Source: an uncultured delta proteobacterium (GTDB taxonomy: Bacteria; Desulfobacterota; Syntrophia; Syntrophales; UBA8958). Taken from it: a DNA stretch of 64,000 nt. Under the pieces are notes generated by a model. The model saw nothing but the letters and a program-made list of their open reading frames with translations. It was not told the DNA's origin and ran no database searches. The position numbers and the translations under genes are program-made. Of this stretch, positions 27,679-38,142 are shown piece by piece (the first letter of the stretch is position 1; each line of letters opens with the position of its first letter). The stretch spans positions 1 to 64,000 of the forward strand of contig CAISJV010000047.1 in NCBI GenBank assembly GCA_903885795.1. Direction: 5' to 3'.

Positions 27679-29523
27679 ATGAAAAAGATCCACCTGATCA
27701 CGGGAATTATTCTCCTGGTGTTCATGGCCGCAACCATTGCCGGAATGCTGGGAACCCGGGATCCCGGACCGGGCGCCGAACCATCGGCCAAGCCGGCGAA
27801 GAGGGGCGCTCCTCCCGTGAAGGAACGTTTGGTGGATACGCGGCTCCTCCTGACTGCCCGGCACCTGGCGACCCTGGCTACGGCGCTGGAGGAGAGCGAG
27901 TTTGCCCAACAGGCCCTAAGATTGGCCGACCACGAACTGGATCTGGCCTTGGCCGATTCGATCCGCAGAGCCGTCGAGAATCCTTCCGCACCAAGTCCTG
28001 AGATCAAGGCCATCCTGGCGCTGAGGGATAAGGGGCAGGACGCAGTGGAAGGCGACCAGCAGCGTATCAAAGCAATCGAGAAACAGTTGGCCAGCTCCCA
28101 GGAACAGGATCGTGAGGGCCTCGAAGACCAGTTGGAAGTGGCCAAGGCCCAGATCGAACTTGACAAAAACGAGTTGGAAGAAGCCCAGGACGACTTGGAT
28201 CGTGCAGGTGGGGATGTCCCGGCTAAAATCCGCCGCCTGAAGGCAGCCTATGAGGCCGCCCAGGTGGACACCTCCTTGATCGCAGATAGCAAGAATGCGT
28301 CTGTTTCGCAGTTTTCTCCCGGCAGCCTGGTTGCGCGGATCTCGATGTGGTCGTGGCATCAGTCCAAGCTGGCAAAGCTCCGCCAGGCTCAACAGGAAGC
28401 CCAGACCAAGATCGAACGCATGAGCAAGCGGCGTGACGCCTTAGCGCAGCAGATCAAACTGGCAAAAGAAGAGCGGGAAGCGGCCAAACGCAAGGCCACC
28501 AGTTTCGCCCGAGGAGACCTGAAAGGGGATGGCGAATCATCCAAGGAACTTTCCAAGACCACTCTCCAAACCCTGAAGCGCTTCATGAGTGACCAGCGGA
28601 CTCTGGCCGACCTGAGCAAACGGCTTCAGTTTGTCAAGGACCTGGCAGAGGTCTACGGAAGCTGGACGGCCGTGGTGGAAACACACCGTCGTTCGGCCCT
28701 GCACCAGATGCTCAAGTCCCTGATGGCGATCCTGTCGATCCTGGGCGTAATGTTCTTCGGAAAGCTGCTCGTCGAGCATTTGTTCACCGGCGCTGCCAGG
28801 GCGAGAATCAGCGCCGGAACCCTGCAGACCGTGGCTAACTTCGTGCTTCAGATCCTGGGCGTCCTGGTGATCCTCTTCGTGGTCATCGGCGTGCCCACCC
28901 AGCTGACGACCATTCTCGGCCTGGCTGGTGCGGGCCTTACCGTGGCCATGAAGGACTTCATCGTTGCCTTCTTCGGCTGGTTCGTACTGATGGGCAAAAA
29001 CGGCATCCGCGTGGGGGACTGGGTCGAAATCGATGGCGTGGCCGGCGAGGTCGTGGAGGTCAACCTGCTCCGAACCATCCTGCTGGAAACTGGCGGCCTG
29101 ATCGATTCCGCGCACCCCACGGGCCGGCGGGTGGCTTTTGTGAACAGCTTCGCCATCGAGGGGCACTTCTTCAACTTCTCGACCTCGGGCCAGTGGATGT
29201 GGGATGAGCTGAAGGTGGCCGTTCCTTCCGGACAGAATCTTTATCCCTTTATTGACGCCATCAGAAAGCAGGTGGAGGAAATGACCCAGGACAACGCGAA
29301 GATCGCCGAACGGGAATGGCGCGGCACAACCAAGCGCTATCGTGTCCAGTCATTTTCGGCCGTGCCCCGGATCAGCGTGGTTCCCATCGCCAACGGCATC
29401 GAACTCCACGTAGGCTATATTACCCGGGCCTACGAAAGCCATGAAACCCGCACCCGGCTCAATCAGTCCCTCGTGGACCTGATGCACGGGAAGCGGCCCG
29501 GTGAAGCCGACACCAAGGCCTGA
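27679..29523 (+). CDS. mechanosensitive channel, MscS family, with periplasmic coiled-coil
   Basis: A signal-anchor (residues 4-24) is followed by about 270 residues of charged heptad-like coiled coil (for example QRIKAIEKQLASSQEQ and AQTKIERMSKRRDALAQQ), then transmembrane segments from about residue 345. The pore-lining TM3 is readable as LGLAGAGLTVAMKDFIVAFF, and the beta domain starts at GIRVGDWVEIDGVAGEVVEV. This is the MscS core (PF00924). The large extracytoplasmic part is like that of MscK/YnaI-type relatives. It lies between recC and recB without functional link. Confidence 0.9.
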   Translation: MKKIHLITGIILLVFMAATIAGMLGTRDPGPGAEPSAKPAKRGAPPVKERLVDTRLLLTARHLATLATALEESEFAQQALRLADHELDLALADSIRRAVENPSAPSPEIKAILALRDKGQDAVEGDQQRIKAIEKQLASSQEQDREGLEDQLEVAKAQIELDKNELEEAQDDLDRAGGDVPAKIRRLKAAYEAAQVDTSLIADSKNASVSQFSPGSLVARISMWSWHQSKLAKLRQAQQEAQTKIERMSKRRDALAQQIKLAKEEREAAKRKATSFARGDLKGDGESSKELSKTTLQTLKRFMSDQRTLADLSKRLQFVKDLAEVYGSWTAVVETHRRSALHQMLKSLMAILSILGVMFFGKLLVEHLFTGAARARISAGTLQTVANFVLQILGVLVILFVVIGVPTQLTTILGLAGAGLTVAMKDFIVAFFGWFVLMGKNGIRVGDWVEIDGVAGEVVEVNLLRTILLETGGLIDSAHPTGRRVAFVNSFAIEGHFFNFSTSGQWMWDELKVAVPSGQNLYPFIDAIRKQVEEMTQDNAKIAEREWRGTTKRYRVQSFSAVPRISVVPIANGIELHVGYITRAYESHETRTRLNQSLVDLMHGKRPGEADTKA

Positions 29524-29651
29524 GGCGCGGGCGCAACTTCACTCGGAATTATTTCAAACCAACTTCAAGCATTCCGGCCAGCAGGGCATCATAATTGAGG
29601 AAGCGAGCCTCATAAGATAAAATTGACAAAATATTCAAGGAGGAGAAAGAA

Positions 29652-30047
29652 ATGACGGATCTTAAAGATTTCAAGGGAACAGTCATGGAGCTGCTCGGGA
29701 TAGAGCACCAGGAAATAACAAAAGAAAAGATTGTCTTGACCATGCCGGTGACTCCCAAAACTCATCATCCTTGGGGATCTCTTCATGGAGGGGTATCAGT
29801 TGTCCTTGCCGAAACAGCGGCAACCATGGGTGCAGTTATGAATATAGACCAGGAAAAACAGTTCGCTGTAGGCCTTGAAATAAACGCCAACCATATCCGA
29901 CCCAAGAGAGAAGGAATTCTCAACGCAACGGCGACTCCTGTCCACATTGGCCATGCCGTTAGTGTTTGGGACATCCGGATCATCGACGAGAAGGGAAATC
30001 TGATTTGCACATCCCGCTGTACATTGGCCATCGTCGACAAGAAATGA
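29652..30047 (+). CDS. PaaI-type hotdog thioesterase
   Basis: 131 aa. The hotdog helix with the acidic nucleophile is WGSLHGGVSVVLAETAATMG (Glu54), followed by GLEINANHIRPKREG. This is typical of PaaI/MenI-like acyl-CoA thioesterases hydrolysing aryl- or polycyclic-acyl-CoA. The ATG has an AAGGAGGAG site 8 bases upstream. The next gene follows closely and may be co-transcribed. Confidence 0.9.
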   Translation: MTDLKDFKGTVMELLGIEHQEITKEKIVLTMPVTPKTHHPWGSLHGGVSVVLAETAATMGAVMNIDQEKQFAVGLEINANHIRPKREGILNATATPVHIGHAVSVWDIRIIDEKGNLICTSRCTLAIVDKK

Positions 30048-30077
30048 GTATTGAAGGTTAAGAAAAAGGAGAGTAAA

Positions 30078-31175
30078 ATGGTAAAGGATGCACTTTTAAA
30101 TCCGATAAAGATTGGGCGATATGAACTCCCGAATCGCGTCTTCATGTCTCCGATGACACGAAGTCGTGCGGACAACTCTGAAAACGTTGCGACACCACTC
30201 ATCGCCGAATACTATTCCCAGCGGGCCTCCGCTGGTCTCATCATCAGCGAAGGCTCCCAAGTCTCAAAACAGGGCGTCGGTTATATCAATACCCCGGGGA
30301 TTCATAGCCAGGCCCAGGTTGAAGGCTGGAAGCAGGTTACCCGGGCCGTGCATGACAGAAATGGCCACATCTTCTGCCAGCTCTGGCACTGCGGCCGAAT
30401 GTCCCATCCCGATTTTCACAACGGTCAGCTACCAGTGGCGCCTTCTGCGATCAACCCCAGGGATAAATCCTTTACTCCCGATGGTTTCAAGGATACGGTA
30501 ACGCCGCGTGCTCTGAGGGTGAGCGAAATTCACGATATTACGATGGACTTCAAAAAGGCGGCTGAAAATGCAATCGCCGCTGGTTTTGATGGTGTAGAAA
30601 TCCATTCAGCCAATGGGTATCTTTTTCATCAGTTCTTTACCAACTGTTCCAATATCCGCACAGATGAATACGGCGGCAGTCACGAAAACAAGGCACGCTT
30701 TTTCTTTGAAACCATCGACACCGTGGGTGGAACCATCGGTTTTGAAAGAGTGGGAATTAGGTTGAATCCATCAGCCCACGGTTTCTTCGGCATCACGATT
30801 GACCAAGATACCATCCCCACATTTGAGTATATTGTGGAGCGACTAAACGACTACGGGAATCTTGTCTACGCCCATCTTGTCGAACCCATGGCCCCCGTGG
30901 ATCAAGTTCCCTATGCGGTGAAGGAAATCGCAAAACATTTTCGGCCCCGTTACAATGGCACCCTGGTGATTAACTGTAGATTCAACCTTGACAGCGGCAA
31001 CCGGGTCCTGGAGGAGGGCCTTGCTGATGCGGTCGCTTTCGGTAAACCATTCATATCGAATCCTGATCTTGTCGAGCGCATCCGTCGCGGGTCAGGCTGG
31101 GCAAAATGGGATGAAAATACTTTTTATACTCCCGGAACAAAAGGTTATACGGACTATCCAGGACTTGACGGATAA
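30078..31175 (+). CDS. Old Yellow Enzyme-family NADH:flavin oxidoreductase
   Basis: FMN TIM-barrel reductase of activated C=C bonds or nitro compounds (NemA/OYE group). The N-terminus LLNPIKIGRYELPNRVFMSPMTRSRA, the FCQLWHCGRMSHPD segment, the EIHSANGYLFHQFF active region and DEYGGSHENKARF are all typical. I start at the ATG at 30078, with AAAAAGGAG directly upstream, instead of an upstream TTG. It may act with the thioesterase on CoA or aromatic intermediates, but both families are broad. Confidence 0.92.
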   Translation: MVKDALLNPIKIGRYELPNRVFMSPMTRSRADNSENVATPLIAEYYSQRASAGLIISEGSQVSKQGVGYINTPGIHSQAQVEGWKQVTRAVHDRNGHIFCQLWHCGRMSHPDFHNGQLPVAPSAINPRDKSFTPDGFKDTVTPRALRVSEIHDITMDFKKAAENAIAAGFDGVEIHSANGYLFHQFFTNCSNIRTDEYGGSHENKARFFFETIDTVGGTIGFERVGIRLNPSAHGFFGITIDQDTIPTFEYIVERLNDYGNLVYAHLVEPMAPVDQVPYAVKEIAKHFRPRYNGTLVINCRFNLDSGNRVLEEGLADAVAFGKPFISNPDLVERIRRGSGWAKWDENTFYTPGTKGYTDYPGLDG

Positions 31176-31207
31176 ATCATTGTAAATGAAACTCATTAAG
31201 ATGCCTT

Positions 31208-34200
31208 ATGAATAAATCCCGTCCTTTCGATCTTGTCCACAGCCCCCTGGCCGGGGCCAACCTTATCGAGGCCAGCGCCGGGACTGGCAAGACCTACGCC
31301 ATAACCGCCATTTTTCTCCGGCTCCTTCTGGAGCAGCAGCTAAATGTCAGCAATATTCTAGTTGTCACCTACACTGTGGCGGCGACGGAGGAGTTGCGGG
31401 ATCGCATCCGCCGGCAGATAAGAGCGGCCATCGTCGCCATGGAAGGCGGGACCACCGAGGACAAATTCATCGGGGATCTCATCAGGAATATTGTCAATCC
31501 CGGGGAAGGGCTTCTCCTCCTGAAAGCGGCCCTCCGGAATTTCGATGAGGCCCCCATCTTAACCATCCACAGCTTCTGCCAGCAGGTACTGCGTGAGCAC
31601 GCCTTTGAAAGCCTGAGTCTCTTCGATACGGAACTGATCACCGATGAAAGACCCCTGTCAGAAGAAATCGTCGAGGATTTCTGGCGCCGCAACTTCTACG
31701 GAGCCGCACCGGAGTTCATCCGTTACGCCCTGGAGAAGAAATACGGCCCCGACATTTTCCTGAAGATAACCAGGAACTCTCTCTCCCAGCCCGATGTCCG
31801 GATTCTACCTGAGATCCAACCATTAGAGCTGCATTCCCTGGAACCATTTCGCGATACCCTGAGCAAAGTAAAGACGTCCTGGGGTGCAGCCGCACCCGAC
31901 GTCATTGACAAGTTGAAGAGTCCGGGATTGAACAAGGCATCGTACAAAAACCCCGACGTCCTCATTTCCCTCATGGATCAATGGCTAAATGGGGAGGGTG
32001 GCTTCCCATCCTTCCCCGGCCTGGAGAAATTCACCCCCGGCTTTTTGAAGGAGAAGACCAATAAGAACCGGCAGACGCCGGAGCATCCTTTTTTCGATCT
32101 CTGCGGCGAGTTATGGAATATTTCCCAAATCCTGGCGGAGGAAATGGACCGCCAGCTTCTTTATCTCAAGACAGAGATGTTCCGCGTCCTGCGCCGGGAG
32201 CTGCCCCTCAAGAAAGAGCAGCAAAACATCCAGTCCTACGATGACCTCCTTATCCGGGTCCGGACAGCCTTGGAAAAACCCGGCGGAGAAGCCCTGGCCC
32301 ACGCCCTGCGCGGGCGCTACCACGCCGCCCTCATCGACGAATTTCAGGACACCGACCCGGTTCAGTATGCCATTTTTCAGACCGTCTTCGGCAGGGACAG
32401 CATTCTCTTCCTCATCGGCGATCCCAAACAGGCAATTTACAGTTTCCGTAGCGCCGATCTCTTTTCTTACCTCCGCGCCTCCCGGCAGGTTCAGAATCGC
32501 TATAGCTTGACCCATAACTGGCGCTCCGAACCGGGCCTCGTCGCGGCGATCAACCATGTCTTCGCCGCCCCCGGGCAGTATAACCGTGAACCCTTTGTCT
32601 TCGCCGAAATCCCCTTTCAGGCCGCTTCCGGTCGGGAAGACCTGGACCGTCCACCTTTGACGCTTTCCGGCGATGCGAACGCCCCTTTTCAACTCGTCTA
32701 TATAGACAAAGAACGCCTCACCGGGGCCAATGCCACCGGAAACAAGGAAAATTTCCGCCGCCTGATCGCCGGGGCCGTAGCGGAAGAAATCTCCCGCCTC
32801 CTGTCACTTGCCCGGCAGGGAAAGGCAAATATCGGCGCCTCGCCACTACAGCCTGGTGATATAGCTGTCCTTGTCCGGGAAAACCGTGAGGCCCGCCTAG
32901 TCCAGGAGGCCCTCCATGAGCTTGCCATTCCCTGCGTTCTCCATGGCGCGGGAAATATTTTTGATTGTCCGGAGGCACTGGAGATGGAGCGCCTCCTTAC
33001 CGGCATCGCCGAACCACGCAGTGAAAGGGCACTGGGAGCGGCCCTGGTAACAGATATCATGGGCGTCAGCGGCGAGACCCTGATGTCCGCCAAAAGGGAG
33101 GAGCGTCCGTGGGAGGCCTGGGTAAACCGCTTTCAGGAGTATAATGACCTCTGGGAAGAAGCAGGTTTCATCCACATGTTCCGGACCCTCCTGAGAAACG
33201 AGGATGTCCACCCGCGGCTGTTAGGCTATCGCGACGGGGAAAGAAGGCTTACCAACCTCCTCCATCTGTCGGAAATCCTCCATAATGAATCCTCAGCACA
33301 AAAAATGGGCATGGCGGGGCTGATCAAATGGCTCGCCCGGCAGCGGGACCCGGCCGCAACCCGTTTGGAAGAGCACGAGTTGCGCCTGGAGAGCGATGAC
33401 AACGCCGTCCGTCTCGTAACGATCCACAAAAGCAAGGGCCTAGAATATCCGCTCGTCTTCTGCCCTTTTCAATGGGGATCGTCGCGGATGAGAAAAAACG
33501 AACTACCGCGCTATCATGACGGTCAGGACGATTGGCGATTGAACCTGGTCCTTTCCGATGAACATCAGCAGGCGGTCATCCTGGCCGAGCGGGAAGCCAT
33601 GGCGGAAAATATCCGGCTCCTCTACGTAGCCCTGACCCGGGCGAAATACCGCGCCTATCTGTACTGGGGACCATTCAAGGATGCAGGCAGTTCCGCCGTC
33701 GCCTACACTCTTCATCCGGCCCCCGGCGCCTCTCACCCTCAACCTCACACTTCCGGAGACATCATGGCGGGAGTAAGTAATCCATTATTCACCCATACCC
33801 TTCTTCCGGCGGAAAAGACAGGATGGGACATTGTCGATACTACAGAAAACCATTTTCTCGCTCTTACGGACACTCATCTCCGCCAAGATCTGACGGCCCT
33901 AATGGACCGATCCGGGGGGACCATCCAGATAATAGCCTTTGCCAACCTGCCGGGCATCCCCTACCAGAAACCGCCCGAAACTGCCGTCCCTTCCACCGGA
34001 CTTACCTTCACCGGACGGATTCCCCGAGCGGACCGGGTTGCCAGCTTTTCCTATTTCATCGCCCACAAGGAGGATGAACTTGACAAAGCCGATCGTGATC
34101 ATGCCCCGTCGACCGGCGAATCAAACCGCGCGGCCATATTCGCTCCTTCCGCGCCTTCCCCCGGTCGCAAGTCACCATCGGAATCAACTGACGCACCCGA

Positions 34201-34948
34201 TCTCACCAGCATCTTCGCCTTTCCCGCCGGGACGCGGGCAGGCATATTTATTCATGACATATTCGAAGCTCTCGATTTTACCGACGATAGCGCCATCGAA
34301 GCAGTCGTCGGTAAAAAGCTCAGCGAGCACGGTTACGAGCCGTACTGGCAAGACACACTCTGTACGATGATCCGCAAAGTCCTTGCGGCGCCCCTTGCCC
34401 CGTCCATCCCTGTATTGCAGCTTTCCGCCGTTTCCCCCGCCTGCTGCCTGCGGGAGCTGGGATTCTATTTTCCCCTGCAACCGGCCACTCCGGAAAAACT
34501 GAGCAGGCTCTTTGACGGGAAGGGCATTCCGGATAATTATCCCCGGCAGATGGGACGGCTAAACTTCATACCCGCCCAAGGTTTCATGAACGGTTACATA
34601 GATCTGGTCTTCAGATTCGCGGAGCGGTTCTATCTTATCGACTGGAAATCCAACCTACTGGGGACAAACATCAAAAATTATAACCAGGATGCCATGAAAC
34701 TGGTCATGGAGGAGGATTACTACTTCCTGCAATACCATCTTTACGTCCTGGCCCTGGATCAATATCTGAAATCACGGATGGGCACAGATTACGATTACGA
34801 GCGGCATTTCGGCGGTGTTTTTTATCTTTTTCTCCGGGGCGTCGATCCGGCGCGGGGAGGCGACTTCGGTATATATCGGGATCGACCTAAACCGGAAACA
34901 ATAGCAGCGCTGTCACAGGGTCTGATAAAAAAAGTCTGCAATGATTAG
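31208..34948 (+). CDS. recB: exodeoxyribonuclease V beta subunit (RecB)
   Basis: Helicase-nuclease subunit of RecBCD, 1246 aa. Walker A ASAGTGKT (residues 22-29), the UvrD-type motifs QDTDPVQYAIFQ and VTIHKSKGLEYPLVF, and the C-terminal nuclease core GYIDLVFRFAERFYLIDWKS with the catalytic Asp-x-Lys are all present (Trp replaces the usual Tyr in DYK). A proline- and serine-rich stretch near 34080-34200 probably forms a linker. Ribosome site is weak. recD follows by 9 bp. Confidence 0.96.
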   Translation: MNKSRPFDLVHSPLAGANLIEASAGTGKTYAITAIFLRLLLEQQLNVSNILVVTYTVAATEELRDRIRRQIRAAIVAMEGGTTEDKFIGDLIRNIVNPGEGLLLLKAALRNFDEAPILTIHSFCQQVLREHAFESLSLFDTELITDERPLSEEIVEDFWRRNFYGAAPEFIRYALEKKYGPDIFLKITRNSLSQPDVRILPEIQPLELHSLEPFRDTLSKVKTSWGAAAPDVIDKLKSPGLNKASYKNPDVLISLMDQWLNGEGGFPSFPGLEKFTPGFLKEKTNKNRQTPEHPFFDLCGELWNISQILAEEMDRQLLYLKTEMFRVLRRELPLKKEQQNIQSYDDLLIRVRTALEKPGGEALAHALRGRYHAALIDEFQDTDPVQYAIFQTVFGRDSILFLIGDPKQAIYSFRSADLFSYLRASRQVQNRYSLTHNWRSEPGLVAAINHVFAAPGQYNREPFVFAEIPFQAASGREDLDRPPLTLSGDANAPFQLVYIDKERLTGANATGNKENFRRLIAGAVAEEISRLLSLARQGKANIGASPLQPGDIAVLVRENREARLVQEALHELAIPCVLHGAGNIFDCPEALEMERLLTGIAEPRSERALGAALVTDIMGVSGETLMSAKREERPWEAWVNRFQEYNDLWEEAGFIHMFRTLLRNEDVHPRLLGYRDGERRLTNLLHLSEILHNESSAQKMGMAGLIKWLARQRDPAATRLEEHELRLESDDNAVRLVTIHKSKGLEYPLVFCPFQWGSSRMRKNELPRYHDGQDDWRLNLVLSDEHQQAVILAEREAMAENIRLLYVALTRAKYRAYLYWGPFKDAGSSAVAYTLHPAPGASHPQPHTSGDIMAGVSNPLFTHTLLPAEKTGWDIVDTTENHFLALTDTHLRQDLTALMDRSGGTIQIIAFANLPGIPYQKPPETAVPSTGLTFTGRIPRADRVASFSYFIAHKEDELDKADRDHAPSTGESNRAAIFAPSAPSPGRKSPSESTDAPDLTSIFAFPAGTRAGIFIHDIFEALDFTDDSAIEAVVGKKLSEHGYEPYWQDTLCTMIRKVLAAPLAPSIPVLQLSAVSPACCLRELGFYFPLQPATPEKLSRLFDGKGIPDNYPRQMGRLNFIPAQGFMNGYIDLVFRFAERFYLIDWKSNLLGTNIKNYNQDAMKLVMEEDYYFLQYHLYVLALDQYLKSRMGTDYDYERHFGGVFYLFLRGVDPARGGDFGIYRDRPKPETIAALSQGLIKKVCND

Positions 34949-34957
34949 AGTCCTAAA

Positions 34958-36850
34958 ATGAGGGAATATCTTGATCAACTATACCGGAACCAGTATCTGT
35001 CGGCGCTGGATCTCCACTTTGCCCGGTTCATCCAGGGGCTTGTCGGCGACGACACTCCCGAGATTGCCCTGGCGGCGGCCCTGGTCAGCCGCTGGCGCAG
35101 CGATGGCCATATCTGTCTGGACCTTGCCATCCCGGCCGGTAAAATCCTCCTTCCCGGGGCCGACGGTTCCGTCCGTTGTCCCGAACTTGCCTCCTGGCGT
35201 CAAACACTCTCTGAAAGCCCCGTGGTTGGCCAGCCCGGGGAATGGAAACCATTGATCCTCACGGGCACGCGGCTCTATCTCTACCGCTACTGGGAATATG
35301 AGAACAAACTGGCGACAATCCTGAAGCAAAGGATGGAGGCAAAGCTGCCGGCATTTGATGAAAACCTGCTCCGGGAAAGTCTTGACCGCCTTTTCCCCCC
35401 TCCTTTTTCCGACAACGAGACGAACGGGAGGCAAGGATTCGACATATTGACAAACTGGCAAAAAGTGGCCGCCTTTACTGCCTTTGTCAAATCCTTCTCC
35501 GTGATTTCAGGTGGACCGGGGACAGGGAAGACCTTCACAGTCGCCAAGATTCTGGCCCTCCTGATCGAGCAGAACGGAGGTAAACCGCTACGGATAGCCC
35601 TGACGGCCCCAACGGGCAAGGCTGCGGCCCGGGTGCAGGAGGCCATCCAGGAAGCAAAATCTGTTCTCCCCTGCACGGAAGCAGTCAAATCTGCCCTTCC
35701 GGTAGCGGCTTCCACGATACATCGATTTCTGGGCAGCGTCCCCCATGCCCCGCATCCCCGGTATCACGAGGATAATCTCCTACCCGTAGATGTAGTCGTC
35801 GTCGATGAGTGCTCCATGATCGATCTGGCCCTCTTGTCCAGGCTCGTCCAGGCTATTCCTGATTCCGCTCGGCTGATCCTGTTGGGGGACAAAGACCAAT
35901 TGGCCTCCGTCGAGGCCGGGGCCGTCTTCGGAGATATCTGCCACACGAGACGCCATCCGTTCTATTCGCCGGCATTTGCCGAAACCTGCCGATGCATGAC
36001 GGGGGAATCCATACCTGTGCGGCTTCCGGGACGAGTCGCTCCACCGGCTGCAGACTGCCATGTGGAACTGCTCAGGAATTACCGCTTCCACGCCGAGAGC
36101 GCGATTGCCGGCGCAAGTCGCGCCGTGAATAAAGGCGATGGTCTGGAGGCGTTGAGCATTCTGAAAACTGCGTCGGCCGGAGACGCCCGCTGGCAATCCC
36201 TGCCCAGCCCCGAGGCCCTCCATAAATCCCTTGAAAGTATCCTGACGGAAACGTTCGCCGGGTATCTGGCCACCACCGATCCCCGGGACGTTTTCGGGCG
36301 TTTCAATCTCTTACGGATTCTATGCGTCCTCCGGGATGGTCCTTACGGCGTCGGTCACGTCAACGACTTGATAGAAGAGATCCTGCACCGCCAAAAGATC
36401 GTCCACCGGGATACACCATGGTACTTCGGACGGCCGGTCATGATCACCCGGAACGATTACACGGCACGACTTTATAACGGCGATATCGGCATCGTCCTTC
36501 CCGATCCGGAAGGGCAAAACGAACCCCGGGTCTTTTTCCCCACCCCGGAGGGGACATTCCGGAAAATCCTGCCCTCCCGCCTGGGGTCATACGAAACGGT
36601 CTTCGCTATGACCGTCCATAAAAGCCAGGGCTCTGAGTTCGACCGGATCCTTTGCCTACTTCCCGACCGTGATGCACCGCTTCTGACCAGGGAATTGATT
36701 TACACGGCCCTCACCAGAGCCCGCAAGGATGTAGCAATCTGGGGACGGGAAGATGTTTTTCTCAAGGCTGTCTCCCGGCGGATCGAACGCTCCTCGGGAC
36801 TACGGGACGCCCTGTGGCCAACGAATGGTGGTGAGGAAAATACGGATTAA
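34958..36850 (+). CDS. recD: exodeoxyribonuclease V alpha subunit (RecD)
   Basis: 5'-3' helicase subunit of RecBCD, 630 aa. Walker A is VISGGPGTGKTFTVAK (about residue 180), followed by ALTAPTGKAAARVQEAI, VVVDECSMIDLALL (Walker B) and LLGDKDQLASVEAGAVFGDI. The C-terminal AMTVHKSQGSEFDRI and YTALTRARKDVAIWG complete the superfamily 1B set. The start is 9 bp after recB, so translation is coupled. A bidirectional terminator follows. Confidence 0.96.
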   Translation: MREYLDQLYRNQYLSALDLHFARFIQGLVGDDTPEIALAAALVSRWRSDGHICLDLAIPAGKILLPGADGSVRCPELASWRQTLSESPVVGQPGEWKPLILTGTRLYLYRYWEYENKLATILKQRMEAKLPAFDENLLRESLDRLFPPPFSDNETNGRQGFDILTNWQKVAAFTAFVKSFSVISGGPGTGKTFTVAKILALLIEQNGGKPLRIALTAPTGKAAARVQEAIQEAKSVLPCTEAVKSALPVAASTIHRFLGSVPHAPHPRYHEDNLLPVDVVVVDECSMIDLALLSRLVQAIPDSARLILLGDKDQLASVEAGAVFGDICHTRRHPFYSPAFAETCRCMTGESIPVRLPGRVAPPAADCHVELLRNYRFHAESAIAGASRAVNKGDGLEALSILKTASAGDARWQSLPSPEALHKSLESILTETFAGYLATTDPRDVFGRFNLLRILCVLRDGPYGVGHVNDLIEEILHRQKIVHRDTPWYFGRPVMITRNDYTARLYNGDIGIVLPDPEGQNEPRVFFPTPEGTFRKILPSRLGSYETVFAMTVHKSQGSEFDRILCLLPDRDAPLLTRELIYTALTRARKDVAIWGREDVFLKAVSRRIERSSGLRDALWPTNGGEENTD

Positions 36851-36889
36851 TAATTTAAGTTCCTTCCCCGAACGAAGGAATTATTATTC
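36849..36889. terminator. bidirectional terminator between recD and the MFS gene
   Basis: TTCCTTC (36860-36866) pairs with GAAGGAA (36874-36880), flanked by AATAATT and TTATTATT that extend the pairing and supply T-rich ends on both strands. It lies between two converging genes. Confidence 0.75.
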
Positions 36890-36900
36890 AATAATATGAT

Positions 36901-38142
36901 TCATCTCTTCCTTGATCGTCCCATCCAGACAAGTCCCATCAACCCGGCGATGAGTAATCCCGTCACCGGCCATGTGCCGCCGGCAAAGGTGGGGGAGATA
37001 AGCAGGGAGGAGGCGCCGCAGGCTGGGCCAACAAACAGCCCGGCGCCGATGATCGCCTCGTGCAGTCCACCGTGGGTCCCTTTTTCCTCCGAGGCGTTCA
37101 TGGAGTAGAAGAGCGACGAGTAGTATATAAGCCCTATCGAAAGGCCAAAACCCACTTGTGCGGCCAAAAGCATGGGCACGGACCGGGGATGGACAAACCC
37201 GGCAAAGCAGGCCGTCATGACGGCGAATGCCCCAATGAGCCAAGCAATGTGGTATTGCCATCCTGTCCAGCGCCAAAGGATGACGAAGGCGGCGAGTCTC
37301 GCAAACATCCAGACCGAGCAGAGAATTCCTGCAGCCCCCGTTGACAAATCAAGGCTATCTGAAATGGACGGAATCAGGGGCACTACGGTATTTATAGCAA
37401 CGTAGGAGAGTGGATTTGCCAGCCAGGCCATGTACAGGAGCCGTCGTGAATCGGTCGGTCTGCCTGTTTCCGTCGCTTCGGTCGCAACCGGCGCAAGGGT
37501 TTTCCTCTTTTGCTGCAATCTCCCGGCAAGAAAAACCAGCAGCGCCTGGAGCGCCACCAGACAAAGGGGAAGCCAGAAAAGGCTTGGCATCCCGAGGCTC
37601 TCCAGAAGGAGCCCTGCCGTAAAGTAGGCCACCGCAGCGCCCACCGCCCAAGTGATGTTATATATCCCCACCATGTCCGACAGTCGCGCGCCGCCGCCTT
37701 CACTAACAATGGCCGACAGGGCCGGCCAGGTAAAGCATATGGAAACCGTCCAGGCTGCAAAAGCAATGACCTGCCCCGCAACGGAATCCAAGAGCAGTCC
37801 CGTCGCCATAGATACGGCGACACCTATGAGTCCCACATAAAGCCCCCGCACATAGCCGAAACGCTCTGCAAACTCTCCGCCCTGCCACGCAGCGAAAATG
37901 TAAACAAGCCCGCTGAGAGCAGCGAGAAGAAGGTTCTCCAATCCGCTAAACCCGAAACGGTCCCTGACGTAAAAAAACAGGAAATTGGAATAGTAAACCG
38001 CAGCATAGCTGTTGATTAAAACGACAAGATAAAAAATGATTTTAGACGGGCTCATGAACGCAGCAATCGTATCGCCCGTTTCTTCACTGGTGAATGTGAC
38101 GCCCTCTATTTGGCCTGAAAGTTCTTCCAGTTGTTTATTCAT
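36901..38142 (-). CDS. major facilitator superfamily transporter
   Basis: 413 aa with about 12 hydrophobic segments and the loop FAERFGYVRGLYVG, which fits the MFS motif-A position. A cytoplasmic N-terminal tail of about 30 residues precedes the first helix and a basic loop (GRLQQKRKTLAPV) separates the two halves near residue 215. Substrate unknown. It converges on recD and is not in an evident operon. Confidence 0.85.
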   Translation of the reverse strand: MNKQLEELSGQIEGVTFTSEETGDTIAAFMSPSKIIFYLVVLINSYAAVYYSNFLFFYVRDRFGFSGLENLLLAALSGLVYIFAAWQGGEFAERFGYVRGLYVGLIGVAVSMATGLLLDSVAGQVIAFAAWTVSICFTWPALSAIVSEGGGARLSDMVGIYNITWAVGAAVAYFTAGLLLESLGMPSLFWLPLCLVALQALLVFLAGRLQQKRKTLAPVATEATETGRPTDSRRLLYMAWLANPLSYVAINTVVPLIPSISDSLDLSTGAAGILCSVWMFARLAAFVILWRWTGWQYHIAWLIGAFAVMTACFAGFVHPRSVPMLLAAQVGFGLSIGLIYYSSLFYSMNASEEKGTHGGLHEAIIGAGLFVGPACGASSLLISPTFAGGTWPVTGLLIAGLMGLVWMGRSRKR

